Origin: Polyporus tsugae
Lineage: Eukaryota > Basidiomycota > Agaricomycetes > Polyporales > Polyporaceae
Length of the DNA stretch: 64,000 nucleotides
Assembly (NCBI GenBank): GCA_024305745.1
Contig: JAHRBS010000002.1
Span: 1,984,001 to 2,048,000 of the forward strand
Reading direction: 5' to 3'
The notes beneath the pieces are model-generated. The model searched no databases and was not told the origin of the DNA. It saw only the letters and a list, made by a program, of their open reading frames with translations. The stretch's first letter is position 1; each line of letters starts with the position of its first letter. This document shows positions 10,068 to 21,455 of this stretch, piece after piece. A program made the translations under genes and the position numbers.

Positions 10068-11032
10068 TGTATGCAGTTGTTGTGTATGCAGCTAGTACAT
10101 CGAAAAAGTACCCGTCCGGGGTTTCAGATGAAAACTGAGGTGGGCGTGAGGGGAGTTAGAACGGCTCCGAGCTTCCTGTGTCATGTCAAGACGGCGATCA
10201 GCACAGGCGTAAGGGGAATAAACCGCGACTGACGGCTGGGTTCTGTATGTTCTTTGGGAGCTCAGTTGAAGTAGCTGGATGAGCCGGGTACAATCCCGAT
10301 GTGGCGTCCGAGGAGATAGACTGGACTCGGAAGTGGCCGCGGCAGTGGCACTGCATATGTCTGTTTGTCCGTGTTAGCCTCGGAAACCTTTCGTTGACCC
10401 GCGACCGCTCACGGCCTCGATCCATGTCAGACAGAGGTATTTTAACACGAACTCGACATTCAATACGTCGACACAGAAGACAGTCGAATGCAGGTGCGCG
10501 TGCCGATTCAAGATATTATGTACCCGGGACATGTGTGTGTGGCCGCACGTTTTATGAAGCATCCGAGCAACAACGAGGTCTTCAATGAGGCTAAACTAAG
10601 CGCACATACAGACCTCTCGTATCTCCTTCGGAGTATGTGAGCTTGAACTCTAATGTAAGGTGTAGTAGACAGACAATGAGAATGACAAGCTATGTCAAAA
10701 TACCAGGAGGGTCCCGGATCTGCGTCGATTGAGAGAATGCGCTCGGGGCAGATGCCGGATAAGGAGAAATCGCTTATGAAAGCACGCGGAAGGACATGCA
10801 CCGCGCCGCAAGCCAAGGCTGTCCTCTCTGCATTGCCCTTGCCCTTCCCGCAGACCCCGCTTCTCACCTTGCTGCGCCAAACTCTACTCCGAGCAACAGC
10901 GCACATTACTTAAATCTATCACGACACTTCACGCCCACAGTTTTACGACCGACCACACCCATCTCCACCTCGGACCAACGTCCATTCTACCCTCCCCTCC
11001 CCACCTTGCCTTTATCGTCTCCATAGACTGCC
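10068..11032. other. Divergent intergenic region between the biotin and MARVEL-like genes
   Basis: The two flanking genes start at its ends and are transcribed apart, so both promoters must lie here. The last 200 bp before 11033 are C/T-rich, as in many fungal 5' leaders. I see no convincing coding sequence or RNA gene. Confidence 0.55.
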
Positions 11033-12686
11033 ATGTCTCTATTCGACACGATACAGAATGCCGCGAGGAGAGTGCTCCCAGAGAAGAAGCACAGTTTGCC
11101 TACCCAAGCCTCCAACGTTGGCATCGGTAGCGGCGGGATGGTCCCCTTCGAGGATGATGTGAGTTCTCTCCCTTATCTCGTCGCTCTCATACCACCATTC
11201 GTATCCTACGCCCTTTCGTCCGCAACATTGTATAACTTCATTAGGTATCAGGTCCGCGATCGCTTTTCGGAGCGGATAACTGTGCGGCGGAGCATGAGAT
11301 GTGCCTGTAATCCGCTTACGTAAGGTTCATGTTCCTTCGACACTCCCCACTCCCTCCATGGTCACCGCCGCAGACAACGCAGAACAGAGCACACAAACCG
11401 GAGGCTTTCTCGTCTTCCTCCTCTTCATTCCATTACTGTCCACGATATGGATTTGGGTTCATATTCTTGCGTCCCACTTACTGGTCAACCGAAAACTCAC
11501 GCGGGTTCGTGCGCTTAGATGATTGTGTCGAAACCCGCCATCGTGTTCCATGTCTCGCAAGTATTTTTCAACTTCCTGGCGATGTGCACCATGGCCGGTG
11601 CGGCCGCCTTCCAGCAGAAGTGGCATGTCGGGCCCTGTACGTGTGACGCGTTCCGTTCACGTGTGGCGTAAACGAGCTGACCATCCATCATCTTCACTTT
11701 AGCCGGCCTGAGTGGCTTTGCCATCTTCATCGCCGTCACTGGCATCTGCTACTCTCTATTCATCCTACTGGTACCTGTCATATACGAAAAGTATGACAAG
11801 GGAGCGCGCCTTGCTCGTGCACTCAGCGAAGTCCGCGTTGGCTTCATCCTCTCGGGAGCTGGTACGGCAGTTAGCCTACTCATTGCGTAAGTTCTACTGT
11901 CACCATCCTTACCTTGCCGATTTTCACGTTTGGGCAGCTTCATTGTCACCATCTCCGCGTGGACAGAGCCTGGCTGCAAAGACGCAAGCAAGGACCCCCA
12001 TGCTAGCCTTGGAAAGGATTTCCAGAAGGGTCTTGATGGATTCTGCAGCACCAAAAAGGCTGCTGGCATCTTCTTCTGGCTCGTTTTTGGCAAGTACTCC
12101 ACAATCAGTTCTATCTGAACTTTGAACTCACCATGTGTTAGTCTTCTGGTGCTGTTCGCTCACTTTGACCGTTATGGATTGGCGTAACGGCAAGTCTTCT
12201 CGCGCGCGCGACCCTCCCTTCACCCACCCCGTGGAGCAGTCAGAAGGATCCATTTACGAACGTGCGGACGAGCGCGACGACGACGAGGGTTCCGACGAGG
12301 AAGCTGGCCGCAAGCCGTACTCGGACAACTCCAACACCGCCTATTCCCCCTTTAGCGATGCTAACCGCCTCTCTGGTGTTCCAACCAATGCATCGAGCAA
12401 CAACCTTTCATACCAGTCTCCATCTGCTCCCGCTTTCGCCAGCTCACAACCCGCGAGTCGCCCCAGCATTGACGCGTATGGAGCGTTCTCTGATCCGGCG
12501 CCGTCTGGATTCGCTGCCTCCAACCCGTACGGGGATGATGCGCCGCGCGTCAGCCGCACGATGCAGTATGCAGACCCGTACGCTGCTGTGCGGGCATCTA
12601 TCGCTGGTGGTGCGGCCGGCGCCACAACACCCCCCAGCGGCGGTCCTCCTCCCCCTGGTTACTCGTCTTACGGCGAGTACCGGTAA
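11033..12686 (+). CDS. MARVEL-like four-span membrane protein with long cytosolic tail
   Basis: Exons: 11033-11158, 11245-about 11308, 11400-about 11450/11480, about 11519-11636, 11703-11886, 11938-12089 and 12142-12686. Hydrophobic spans occur around GFLVFLLFIPLLSTIWIW, VFFNFLAMCTMAGAAAF, FAIFIAVTGICYSLFILLV and FFWLVFVFWCCSLTLTVM, giving a tetraspan layout like MARVEL-domain proteins. The tail (about 170 residues) is hydrophilic, rich in Ser, Asp, Pro and Tyr, and ends in a PPPPGYSSYGEY segment. The intron 12090-12141 needs a GC donor (G/GCAAGT). Between 11450 and 11520 the frame only joins with a 62 nt intron, a 35 nt intron or a frameshift. Function is unknown; a plasma-membrane role is inferred from related fungal proteins. 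Confidence 0.72.
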
Positions 12687-13221
12687 GAGGCAGGCGGCGG
12701 AATAGAACGAAGATGGATGGGCGCTTTGCAGCTGTTGTAGCTCGAGTCGATCTTGCTTATGGTGTGAAGGACACGGACAGTTGTTGCAGGCATCGTTTTT
12801 TAGGTTGGGATAATTGCGTCTGTGGTGGCATGGCTCAGTGTATGTACCGCTAACTTATGACCGCGACGAGTCTTTAGGTCTCTAGCATCTACACCCTACA
12901 CTCATGTATTACTATAGCTTCCATCTACACGACCTCCACCGCCTTCTTGAGGGCATGTGCACGAACAGTATCGCAGAGTGTGTTGAAGTGCACAGTCAGG
13001 AGGCTGGACCGGGCTGTGAAATCGGTTTAGAAACAAGACCAAGGAATGGAGGCGCGGGTCCCGAGGACGCGTTGCGCGATTGGATCCGAGGTGTAAGCGC
13101 CGGTCGCGCGCGACGCGTCGGTCTTGTCGTGGGAAGCAGCCACCCGGGCGTTGTTGACGCATGTTTGCGTTCAACACCTCGTTCCGTTTCCCCCACTTTC
13201 CACCGCTATTCACGATTAACC
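12687..13221. other. Intergenic region, no gene seen
   Basis: Contains the 3' flank of the MARVEL-like gene and the promoter of the next plus-strand gene. An open frame runs through 12904-13222 into that gene but has no family features; the ATG at 13222 is the better start. Confidence 0.55.
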
Positions 13222-16200
13222 ATGCCCCCGCGGCCGCGCGATCCCCCCGCCGCGCCTGGACTGCTCGCGTCTGCATTCAGCTTTGTGTCGCGCGAGCTCG
13301 AGTCGTTCGTCACCGCCGCAACGGGCGGCGACCTTCAGCATAAGGTGAGTGAGATCGGGTGCATGTCACACGCGCTTGTGGGAGGGGTTGCTGAGCGGAC
13401 CCATTGGTCGCCCACGCAGACACAGACACAACCGGAAGCATCGAGCTCGCGCGTTACGCTCGATGGGAAGAGGAGAGCGCGCGAGGATAGGAGCGAGGGG
13501 AGGAGCGAGCGGGATATAGAGAGGGAAAGGGAGCGGAGGGCGAAGCGCGTGAGGAAGCGGAGCGAGGTTGAGAACGAGCCGGCGCGGGCGAGAAGGCGGT
13601 TGCGCGAGGAGGACGAGCGCGAGCGCGCGTCGAGGGCGGCGAAGAAGAGGGTGCAGGTCGTGCAGGAGCGGGACAGGTCGTCGGAGCGGGAGGCTGCTGA
13701 TGACGAGGATGGTGAGTTTTCAAACTACGGCCTCGCTGTGTGGTTTTCGATCATCTTAACGCTGGTCGTAGAGGAGTCGCCTGCAAGGCCCTTGCCGAAG
13801 ACTTTGAAGAAGAGACGAGATGCAGCTCCGAAGAGCGTTGAGCACGACGTGGTCGAAGACGTAGACGGACCCGAACCGCAACCACAACCCCTAGCTCGAG
13901 GGAAGAAATCGTCCAAGAGAACATTTGCTAGTGAGTACCAGCCACGCACGAGAATATTGCATGTATTAAGCTGAAGAAGACACCGAAGATCCGTCGGAAC
14001 TAATGCCTCCCCCACCACCGCCAAAATCGATGCCCCCACCTCCAACACCGCTAACCACACGAAACTCGTTGCCATTCCCGACCATGCCAGGCTCCTTCTT
14101 CGAGCGCTCCACATCCCTCATGCCCGAACTTACTCCCAATCCCTACAAACGTGCTGTCCCTCGCCCTCGGACGCCTTCACCTCCGTCAGTAATTGAGGAA
14201 GAGCCGGAGGAAGAAGAGGAGGTAGACGATCAGCCGATTGCATCTACATCTAACCCGTCACCTCGTCGTGGACGTTCGGAAAGTCTTGGGAGAGACAAGT
14301 CGGTGGCCGCGGATCGCGCGGGACATTCGCAAGAACGTGAGTCTTCAGGACACGGTGTCTCTAGCCGTCCATCGAGCAAGTCAAGGAGGTCTATCGAAGA
14401 GCCTGATGCTGAGCCTTCGGAGCCTATTGCTCGGCTGGCCTCAAGGAAGGGCAAGGAACGTGCATGGGATACCTCGGGGGATATCAGAGTGCGAGGTAAG
14501 GAGGAGGAGTTGCGCGAGGCGATGGAGGATCACGCGCGGAATGCGCACGAGAGGGGCGACGGCGAGCGCGAACAGGACAAGCGGCGGATCCGTATGCTCG
14601 AGGAAGAGGTTGCACGTCTGCGAGTGGAGGTGCGTGCGTTACACTGGACCTGCGGACAAATGACACTCAGCTTTGCCCAACCCGCAGTTGGCCTTGAAGA
14701 GCAGCGCGAGCGTTGCTGCAATGATGCCCCCACCACCTCCACCTCCTCCACCACCACCGCTTATGCGGGTCCACGAGCAGACAACTTCAGCTGACAAGAC
14801 GGAGACCTTCCTCGCGTCTGCGCGTGCGAACCTCAAACACACTGCTCCCCCGGTTGAAGCTCCGATCAATGCGGTCGCGTACGGTGGCGCACGCACCCGG
14901 AAAGCGGGCCAGCCAACCGTGAACGTCCCGTCAGACAAGATGGCCGCGTTCTTACGGGAGATGAAGAGCGTCCGGTTGCGGAGAGTCGGTGGTCCCACTG
15001 GGTCCATGGGGCCGCCGCTGTTCCCGTCATCTGCTGCTGGCGACATCGCTGGGGAGGCGAGGGCGAGCGAGGTCAGCGAGGCGAGGAGGGCGGCAGTTTT
15101 GGGCGACACTTCCTTCGATACGGGTGTCGCGGCGAGGATATTCATAGGCGAGAAGAGGAAGAGGGACACGGGGGAGGAAATTATTGGTAAGTGCTACTCT
15201 AATTGTTTGATTTCGAACATCTCTAACGGTGATTTTCGTGCAGCTGGCCCTTCAAAGCGGCGGGTGACGACGTTCGTCCGCTCAGACGTCACCGGCGCGT
15301 CGGTTTCGTCAAGCTCGCAGTCGTCACAGTCGTCACAGTCAAGTTCCCAGTCCTCTGCATCCAGTTCCCAGTCCTCGGCACCCAGTTCCCAGTCATCAGT
15401 TCCCAGTTCCCAGTCATCAGTTCCCAGTTCCCAATCCACCGCCCCGAGCTCCCGGTCTTCCGCTTCCCAGTCCAGCTTGTTCGACGCCGTTCCCTCGACG
15501 TCTCGCTCCCACACGTCCCGTTCCAAGTTAAATGCCCCGCTGCGTATTTGGCCCACACGTGCGTCAGAGACGGACATCACGACGCCGTCGCTCTGCTCCG
15601 ACAACGAAAATGATCACAGCGGTCATAGCGAGGACAAGGTCCCTGACACGCCCTCAGACAGTGGGCGCGGACGCGGCGTGGACACGGTATTACCAAGGGA
15701 ACCCCTGCCTCATAGGAGCGAAGAACCGGAGATCATCGACGTCGACGCGCTGGACACTCCCCCGAACGTTAAGGCGAAGGGGAAGGCAAAGGCAAAGCCG
15801 AAACCAAAGCGCCCGCCAACCCCTCATCCTCGACAACTAGAGCCAAAGGAGGAGTTCGATGCTGATATTGAGCCGCAAGCGGCGGTAGACACGGCGAGGA
15901 AGAACGCATTCGCGCGCAGAATCCCGGAGAGCCCGCTGCCTTCGCGGTCGCCGGCGAAGCCGAAGCCCCCTGCGCGGGTGAAGACGACGAAGACCCCCGC
16001 GCCCAGCAAGCTCCCGCTGCCCCGGAGGGTGCCGAACCCCAACTTTGTGCCGCCGCCGTCGGCGGCGGACAGGGGGTCGGACAGCGACGACCCACTGCTC
16101 ATGGCGCGTCTCCGGCCGGAGGGGATGGGCGGGAGCCTGTTCGACGAAGAGATGCCTGGGCCTGTTGCCGGGCCGTCTCGCGTTTCGGGCTCGAGAGAGA

Positions 16201-16643
16201 AGGGCGGGGCTTCGACTTCGGCTTCGGCTTCGGCTTCGGCTTCTGGGCATGGTCGGAGTCGGTCGTTGTCATACACCCTCACGCATGCTCAGGCTCAGGC
16301 CCCAGCGGCGAATGGGGAGAGGCCGGCGTCGAGGATGTCGAACCATGCGAAACGGCGTCTCACGCTTGACGAAGAGCTGCGAAGGGCTGGGGACAGCTTG
16401 TGGAGGGGCTCCTCGGAGGAGCCGCAGCAACCTCCGAGCGAGCCTGAGGAGGACCTGGATAGCGGGCAGTTGGTGGCGCAGGGGACGAGGAGCAGTAAGG
16501 GAGGCTTTCTTGCGAGGGGAGGGGGGGCTGGTCCGCCGGTGCTCATGGGGGAAGGGTACGTCCAGGGTGTGGTGACCGACGAAGGGGAGGAGAGACTTCG
16601 ACCTAGGACAACAAGCACCGGGGGCTCGAGAAGGCGAGGATGA
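13222..16643 (+). CDS. Large proline/serine-rich disordered protein with poly-Pro and WH2-like segment
   Basis: Six exons (13222-13344, 13420-13711, 13772-13930, 13971-14629, 14688-15186 and 15244-16643) give about 1040 residues. In order: a short N-terminus, an Arg/Glu-rich coiled stretch, a PPPPPPK region, an acidic and charged part ending in a coiled-coil (RMLEEEVARLRVE), an uninterrupted run of eleven prolines, then FLREMKSVRLRRV, which resembles a WH2 actin-binding motif. A Ser/Gln repeat region and a long basic, proline-rich tail follow. Poly-Pro next to WH2-like sequence is typical of WASP/verprolin-type actin regulators, so a cytoskeletal role is possible, but no diagnostic domain is present and I cannot assign a family. 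Confidence 0.75.
15306..15475 (+). repeat. In-frame 15 bp tandem repeat encoding SSQSS units
   Basis: About eight imperfect copies of a unit close to AGTTCCCAGTCCTCG encode repeated SSQS(S/A/V/T)(A/P). The copies around 15385-15430 are nearly identical, indicating recent expansion. Copy number is likely to vary between strains. Confidence 0.8.
16210..16243 (+). repeat. 6 bp tandem repeat encoding Ser-Ala
   Basis: TCGGCT is repeated about five times in frame and encodes SASASASAS within the proline-rich protein. Confidence 0.8.
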
Positions 16644-17225
16644 GAAGGTCTCTCTGTGTGGAGGAGTTGTCGATTTGTCCATTGCTCTCGATCTGTTGTG
16701 CTGTTGTTGCGCATCTCTATTCGCTGTGTGTGCAGTCCATCGTACGTATTTACCTGGACGATGTATTGTGGTTATTTGTACCTGTTTTTATTTCTTGAGT
16801 CTTGCATCACATCTGTTCCTCTCGGACCATACAGAACGTTGCCAGTTTGAGAGTGGACGACCTGCCGACGCGCCAATGGCTGACGCGGGGACACGGCGCG
16901 CGGCATTGTCGGCACGTGGAGGAAAGCAAGAATGACAGAGCTTGTCCGTTGACCCGAGCACGTCGGTCAGTCGTCGGACGAGAGGCCCAGGGTGACGTCG
17001 ACGTGGGTGGGCCGCACAAGGTTCTTACCGTACGTAACTTCAATTACCCACTGCCGGTCTCGCGTCGCCGAGGTTCCGAGTCTTCAACCCAAGACCGCAT
17101 CTGTACAGTGTACTACGCCCAAGGCTAGCTGCTCCTTGCCCATCTCTCTTCATCTCGCCTGCTGGCAACAAGCTTCTAGATCTGGCTTGCGTGAAGCCGC
17201 GCACCGCAAGTTGAACTGGTTCCCG
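16644..17225. other. Intergenic region, no gene seen
   Basis: 3' flank of the proline-rich gene and promoter/leader of CWH43. Both genes are on the plus strand. No coding or RNA feature was recognised. Confidence 0.55.
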
Positions 17226-20200
17226 ATGGCGCCCTCAGGCTCGGTTACTGAGAAGCGGAGCCCGTTCATCATCCACGCATCCACCATCGCCCGAGCGCAC
17301 ACATATCTCGCGCTCTCCGCGTTCTTGAGTGCCCTCGTCATCGGCTGCGCCATCCACTACAAGAAGATAGTCAAGAATGGCGTCGCGGGTTACCCCGAAG
17401 AGTGGTTCCCATCGGTATCTGCGACGTGAGCATGTGTTCATTGGTTGTAGAGCGTGGAAGAAAAGTAATAACAAAGACCGGCTCGTGGGGATGGGCGTAT
17501 GTGGGCACACAGGATCGGCGATTGGTACCCTGAACGGAATATCTTCCAGATTTTGATCGCTGTGAATGCTGGTACGTGCTCCGCACCCCGGGCCTCCGTA
17601 TATGCGCACATGGAGACGCAAGAAAGATCGGTTGCTGGGTTCAATTTTCAGTAATTCCCCTTTTCTGACGGCTGTGCAGGTCCGAGGTTCGCATTGGTCG
17701 CGCTCCAATACTACTTGCACAGGTCCGCGAGCTCGAGTATACCGGGCTTCCTCTTTCTCGTTGGGCTCCTCCGCACCCTTTCATGCGGAGGATGGGTCTT
17801 CATTACGAGCTCAGACGACCATGATGTTCATGACGTGCTCATGATTGCATACATCGTGCTCAATTTACCCTGGATGTTTGGCTCTCTTGCGTTTACTCCC
17901 GCTAACCATATTGCTGCTCGAAGCCGGAGGTGAGTTTGGCATGTCAGAACTTTGCAAATCAAGCTGACATCTGTGGCAGGCGTTGGACATCTACAGCGTG
18001 CGTGTCGCTCGTAGAAGGACAGCTATGGGGTCGCTGACAGTCTTCTAGTTTCTTTGCATCTCTCATCCCGATGATATACTTTTTCATCCAGCACAAAGTG
18101 TATCGCATACCAGGAGGTTAGTCGACTTTCGGAATGCTGCGCACGTGCTGCTGACATTGCTCTTTGCTATGTTACAGCCTACTCGCGATACAGCTTTTTC
18201 GAATGGAGTCTAGTCTTTCTAGACGTCCTCTATGATTCTTCGACAGAGCTTGAATTCCAAGCAGCGGATCTGAAGGCGAGTTCCTGAACATCATGCGTCT
18301 CCTATCGACGAGCAACTGAACCTGTACTGGCAGATTACCATAGGAAACCTCGCAGGCGGTTCGTTCGACTCGACAGACAAAATGTACCAGCAGCTTCATC
18401 GTCTCGCTTAATCTCATATTGACCAGATATCTCACACACAGTGCGAATGGCCCCACTTCTAGCACACACACGTCAACATCCAACGCGACTGTGACAGATG
18501 TGAACTCGGGTGCTGAGAATGTCGCACAGCCGAAGGGTAAGGAGGCTACTAAGGCTTCAGCGAGGCGGTCTCTGTATTCGCGCGTACAACACACATTGTC
18601 GTTCATCAGCGACGTGTATCTCTGTACGTACAGTGGTGAGGTTGGAAACATTCATCAGAATGCTGACGCCCTTGGGAAACAAGCGTACGTATTCTGGTCG
18701 GTGTTCACCGCACTCACGCCAACCCTCTTCTACTTCTCTGTCTGGGAGCTCGGTCTCTCTGGGCAGGAGCTCGCCCTCCTCTCTTCGCTGTCTCCGCTCT
18801 TCCTCGGCATTCCGCCGTTCAAGGAATGGGCATACACCAAAGAGGGCCGCACGGTCCTGCACGTGCTGACCCTGGTTGGGCTGGCGTCGTACTTGTCTCC
18901 AAGTCCTACGGCTAGGCTGCTCCTGGTGTCTTTTGCGAACTCTGCGGCTGCGATTGGCGCGGCTGCGGAGTGGTTCGGCGGAGACGATGAGGGGGGTGCA
19001 TATCGGGCTTTGGGTACGTGGTACTCCTGACTATATGCATGGTGTCTGGTGTTGACGGAGTCTTGTAGTGACCGGGCTCGGCTTCCTCGCGACTTCCTTG
19101 TCCAAGCATGCCAACCACTCGATCAACCCTAGTACGTCCTTCAACCTCCATACATCCTTCTAATCCTCCGACTCATCTATCTACGTTAGTTTGGCCCTTT
19201 GTCAATGAGACCTCCGGGGGATTCAATAAGGCCGGGATTGCCCTTGCGCTTCTCGCCGTCGCCGAATTTGCGTATCGTCCGCCGGTTCAGCCCGAACCCG
19301 TCAACGCTAAGCCTGCGAAGGCTGCTACCGCACCTATCTCCGACACGCCCTGGCTTTTTGGCGCAATCTCACTCGGGGGACTCATCTTCTCATTGCACTC
19401 CCTCGTCTCTGACCCAAGCACCCTAATCGCCTGGTCATGGACAGGGTATCCTATCATGGGCCCGATTCCAAGCCAACACGGCTCACTCACGCACCTTGCA
19501 CAAGTCCTCGGGCTCGGGCTCGCCTCATTCCTAGCGGGATCCGGTTCTTACTCAGACATACTCGCGCACCCGCTATATCTGGCCCTCGGATCGGCAAGCG
19601 CGTACGTGATGTACAGCTACAAGGACTGGTTCGGCTACGCCGGCGGGCTTGGTGTCGCGGCATTCCTCATGAGCCTGATCCCCGTCGTGTGGGCGCGCGC
19701 GAGGGTTGCGGCGCAAAGAGGAGGGGTAGCGAAGACCGTCGCTGTTGCGTGGCTGGTCGTGGGCTTGTTCGACGTCGCGAGCGTATTCACGGTCGCATAT
19801 GCGTTCGTGCCTGGGGGAGAGTACTTCCGTGAGCGGACGAACCTGTAGGTTCTTCGTCCCCACCACTCAGCCGTCATGACATCTGCTAATATTGATCGGG
19901 TTCCAGCGTTCTGTCGGCGCAGTTTGCATGCATCGCGCTCGCGTTCAGGTGGCCGACGCTCAACACCCGCCCCCTCTCCTTGACCGTCTCCAAACGCGCG
20001 CATTACACTATCCAGTACGCTCTCGCCGTCTTTTCGGCGCTCTCGCTCCTCGCCACGCTCTACCACACGCCGAGTGTGGTCCCGAAGCCGCACCACCCAG
20101 GGCCGAGGATCGTCAGGGCGGGCATCTGGACCGTGCACTTCGGGATCGACAATCGCGGCAGAGATAGTCAGAGATTGATGCGGGATTTGATCAAGTGAGT

Positions 20201-21388
20201 GCTTCGTTGTGGACGTCCCAGTACGACTGAATGTGGCGTGTAGGGATATGGAACTCGATGTTGTAGGGCTCCTGGAGACGGATTTGCATGTGGGTGCTGT
20301 GACTTATATTCTGCAAAAAACTACATACTGAGACAGATCATATAGCGTGTTACGTTTGGGAACCGTGATCTGTAAGTCTTTCTCTCGTTGTTTGACATGC
20401 ATAGATGTCTCTAACTCCTAGTATAGTACACGAGTAATCGCGGAAGAGCTTGGCTTCGTGAGTTCCTCGGTTTGCTGGCTCCGCAGGGTGTGTTTCTGAC
20501 TCCATGCAGTATGTCGACATAGGCCCGGGACCTAACCAGCACACCTGGGGCGCAGTGCTGCTCTCCAAGGTAAGCAGTTTCTGTCGCGCCGTGGGATCAT
20601 AGTTTCACAGTCGTCCAAGTTCCCCATAATCAACTCGACGCACCACCTCTTGCCTTCACCCGATGGCGAACTTGCACCTGCCATCGAAGCCTTCCTCGAC
20701 ATGTACGGCACGCCGGTGAAAGTGATCGCCTCGCACAATGGCCAAGGCATGGCTTCCCCATCTCTGTTCACTCTGGACCGCTTGCTCATTTTTCCGCAGA
20801 GGAAACACCCCTCGACCGCGAGCTCCAAGCCACAGAACTCGCACGCATGATGTCCGAATCGTACCCCGACCCTGTCATCTTCCTCGGCTACGTCGTCACC
20901 AAGCCGCACGCCCTGCGCCCTGCGCCGTATCAGATCATGGTCGAGGACGGGAAGGTGTTCGATATCGAAGACGAGGACGCCGACCGCTGGTGTGAATACA
21001 TCTTTTACCGCGGGCTGTACCGCACGTCCTACGCGCGGCTGTCGAGGGGTATCGTGACGGACACCGAGCTGCAGATTGGGCAGTTCGTCGTGCCGAGGTA
21101 TAACGAAACTGTCAAGGACACTAGCAGGGAGGCCAGGTTCCTTCGGTCATTCAAGGAGTGGTTACCAAAAGAACATGTAAGCATCCTATTGTCTTGGCCG
21201 AAAGAATATGCTGTGATGCTTGCGACAGTGGTTCCCTATGGAATACTATCCTGAACTCGGCGGAAAAAATGGCCACAACTACCACGTCTTCAATACGGTC
21301 AGTGCCTTCATTGACTCTGGGGTTCTCATGCTCACCCGTACCTCTCTCTCAGCCTTTGTACTACAAGCTCCCCGAAGAGGCCTTGTAA
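17226..21388 (+). CDS. CWH43: CWH43-type GPI-anchor lipid remodelling protein
   Basis: Cwh43 replaces the lipid of GPI anchors with ceramide in the ER/Golgi membrane. The gene has many short exons. Exon 1 (17226-17425) begins [11 protein letters not shown] and leads into the N-terminal FRAG1/PGAP2-like part with several membrane spans. A second polytopic block follows ([20 protein letters not shown], about 18690 on, to about 19850), then a C-terminal exonuclease/endonuclease/phosphatase-like domain (19980-21388) with LLETDL, GNRDLTR and GPNQHTWGA. It ends in GHNYHVFN and YYKLPEEAL. This order equals the full-length fungal Cwh43; in animals the halves are often discussed as PGAP2IP-like. The intron 18276-18333 needs a GC donor (AAG/GCGAGT). 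Exon joins around 18330-18430 are unsure. Confidence 0.9.
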
Positions 21389-21455
21389 CCACTCCAATCC
21401 GTTGATCCGGACATGTTGTTTGATCTACATATACACTAGAACTGTCTACTGTAAA

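Noticed and set aside
12904..13221. Upstream extension of the proline-rich gene
   Set aside because: The frame is open, but the sequence has no conserved character. The ATG at 13222 follows a pyrimidine-rich leader and is the better start.
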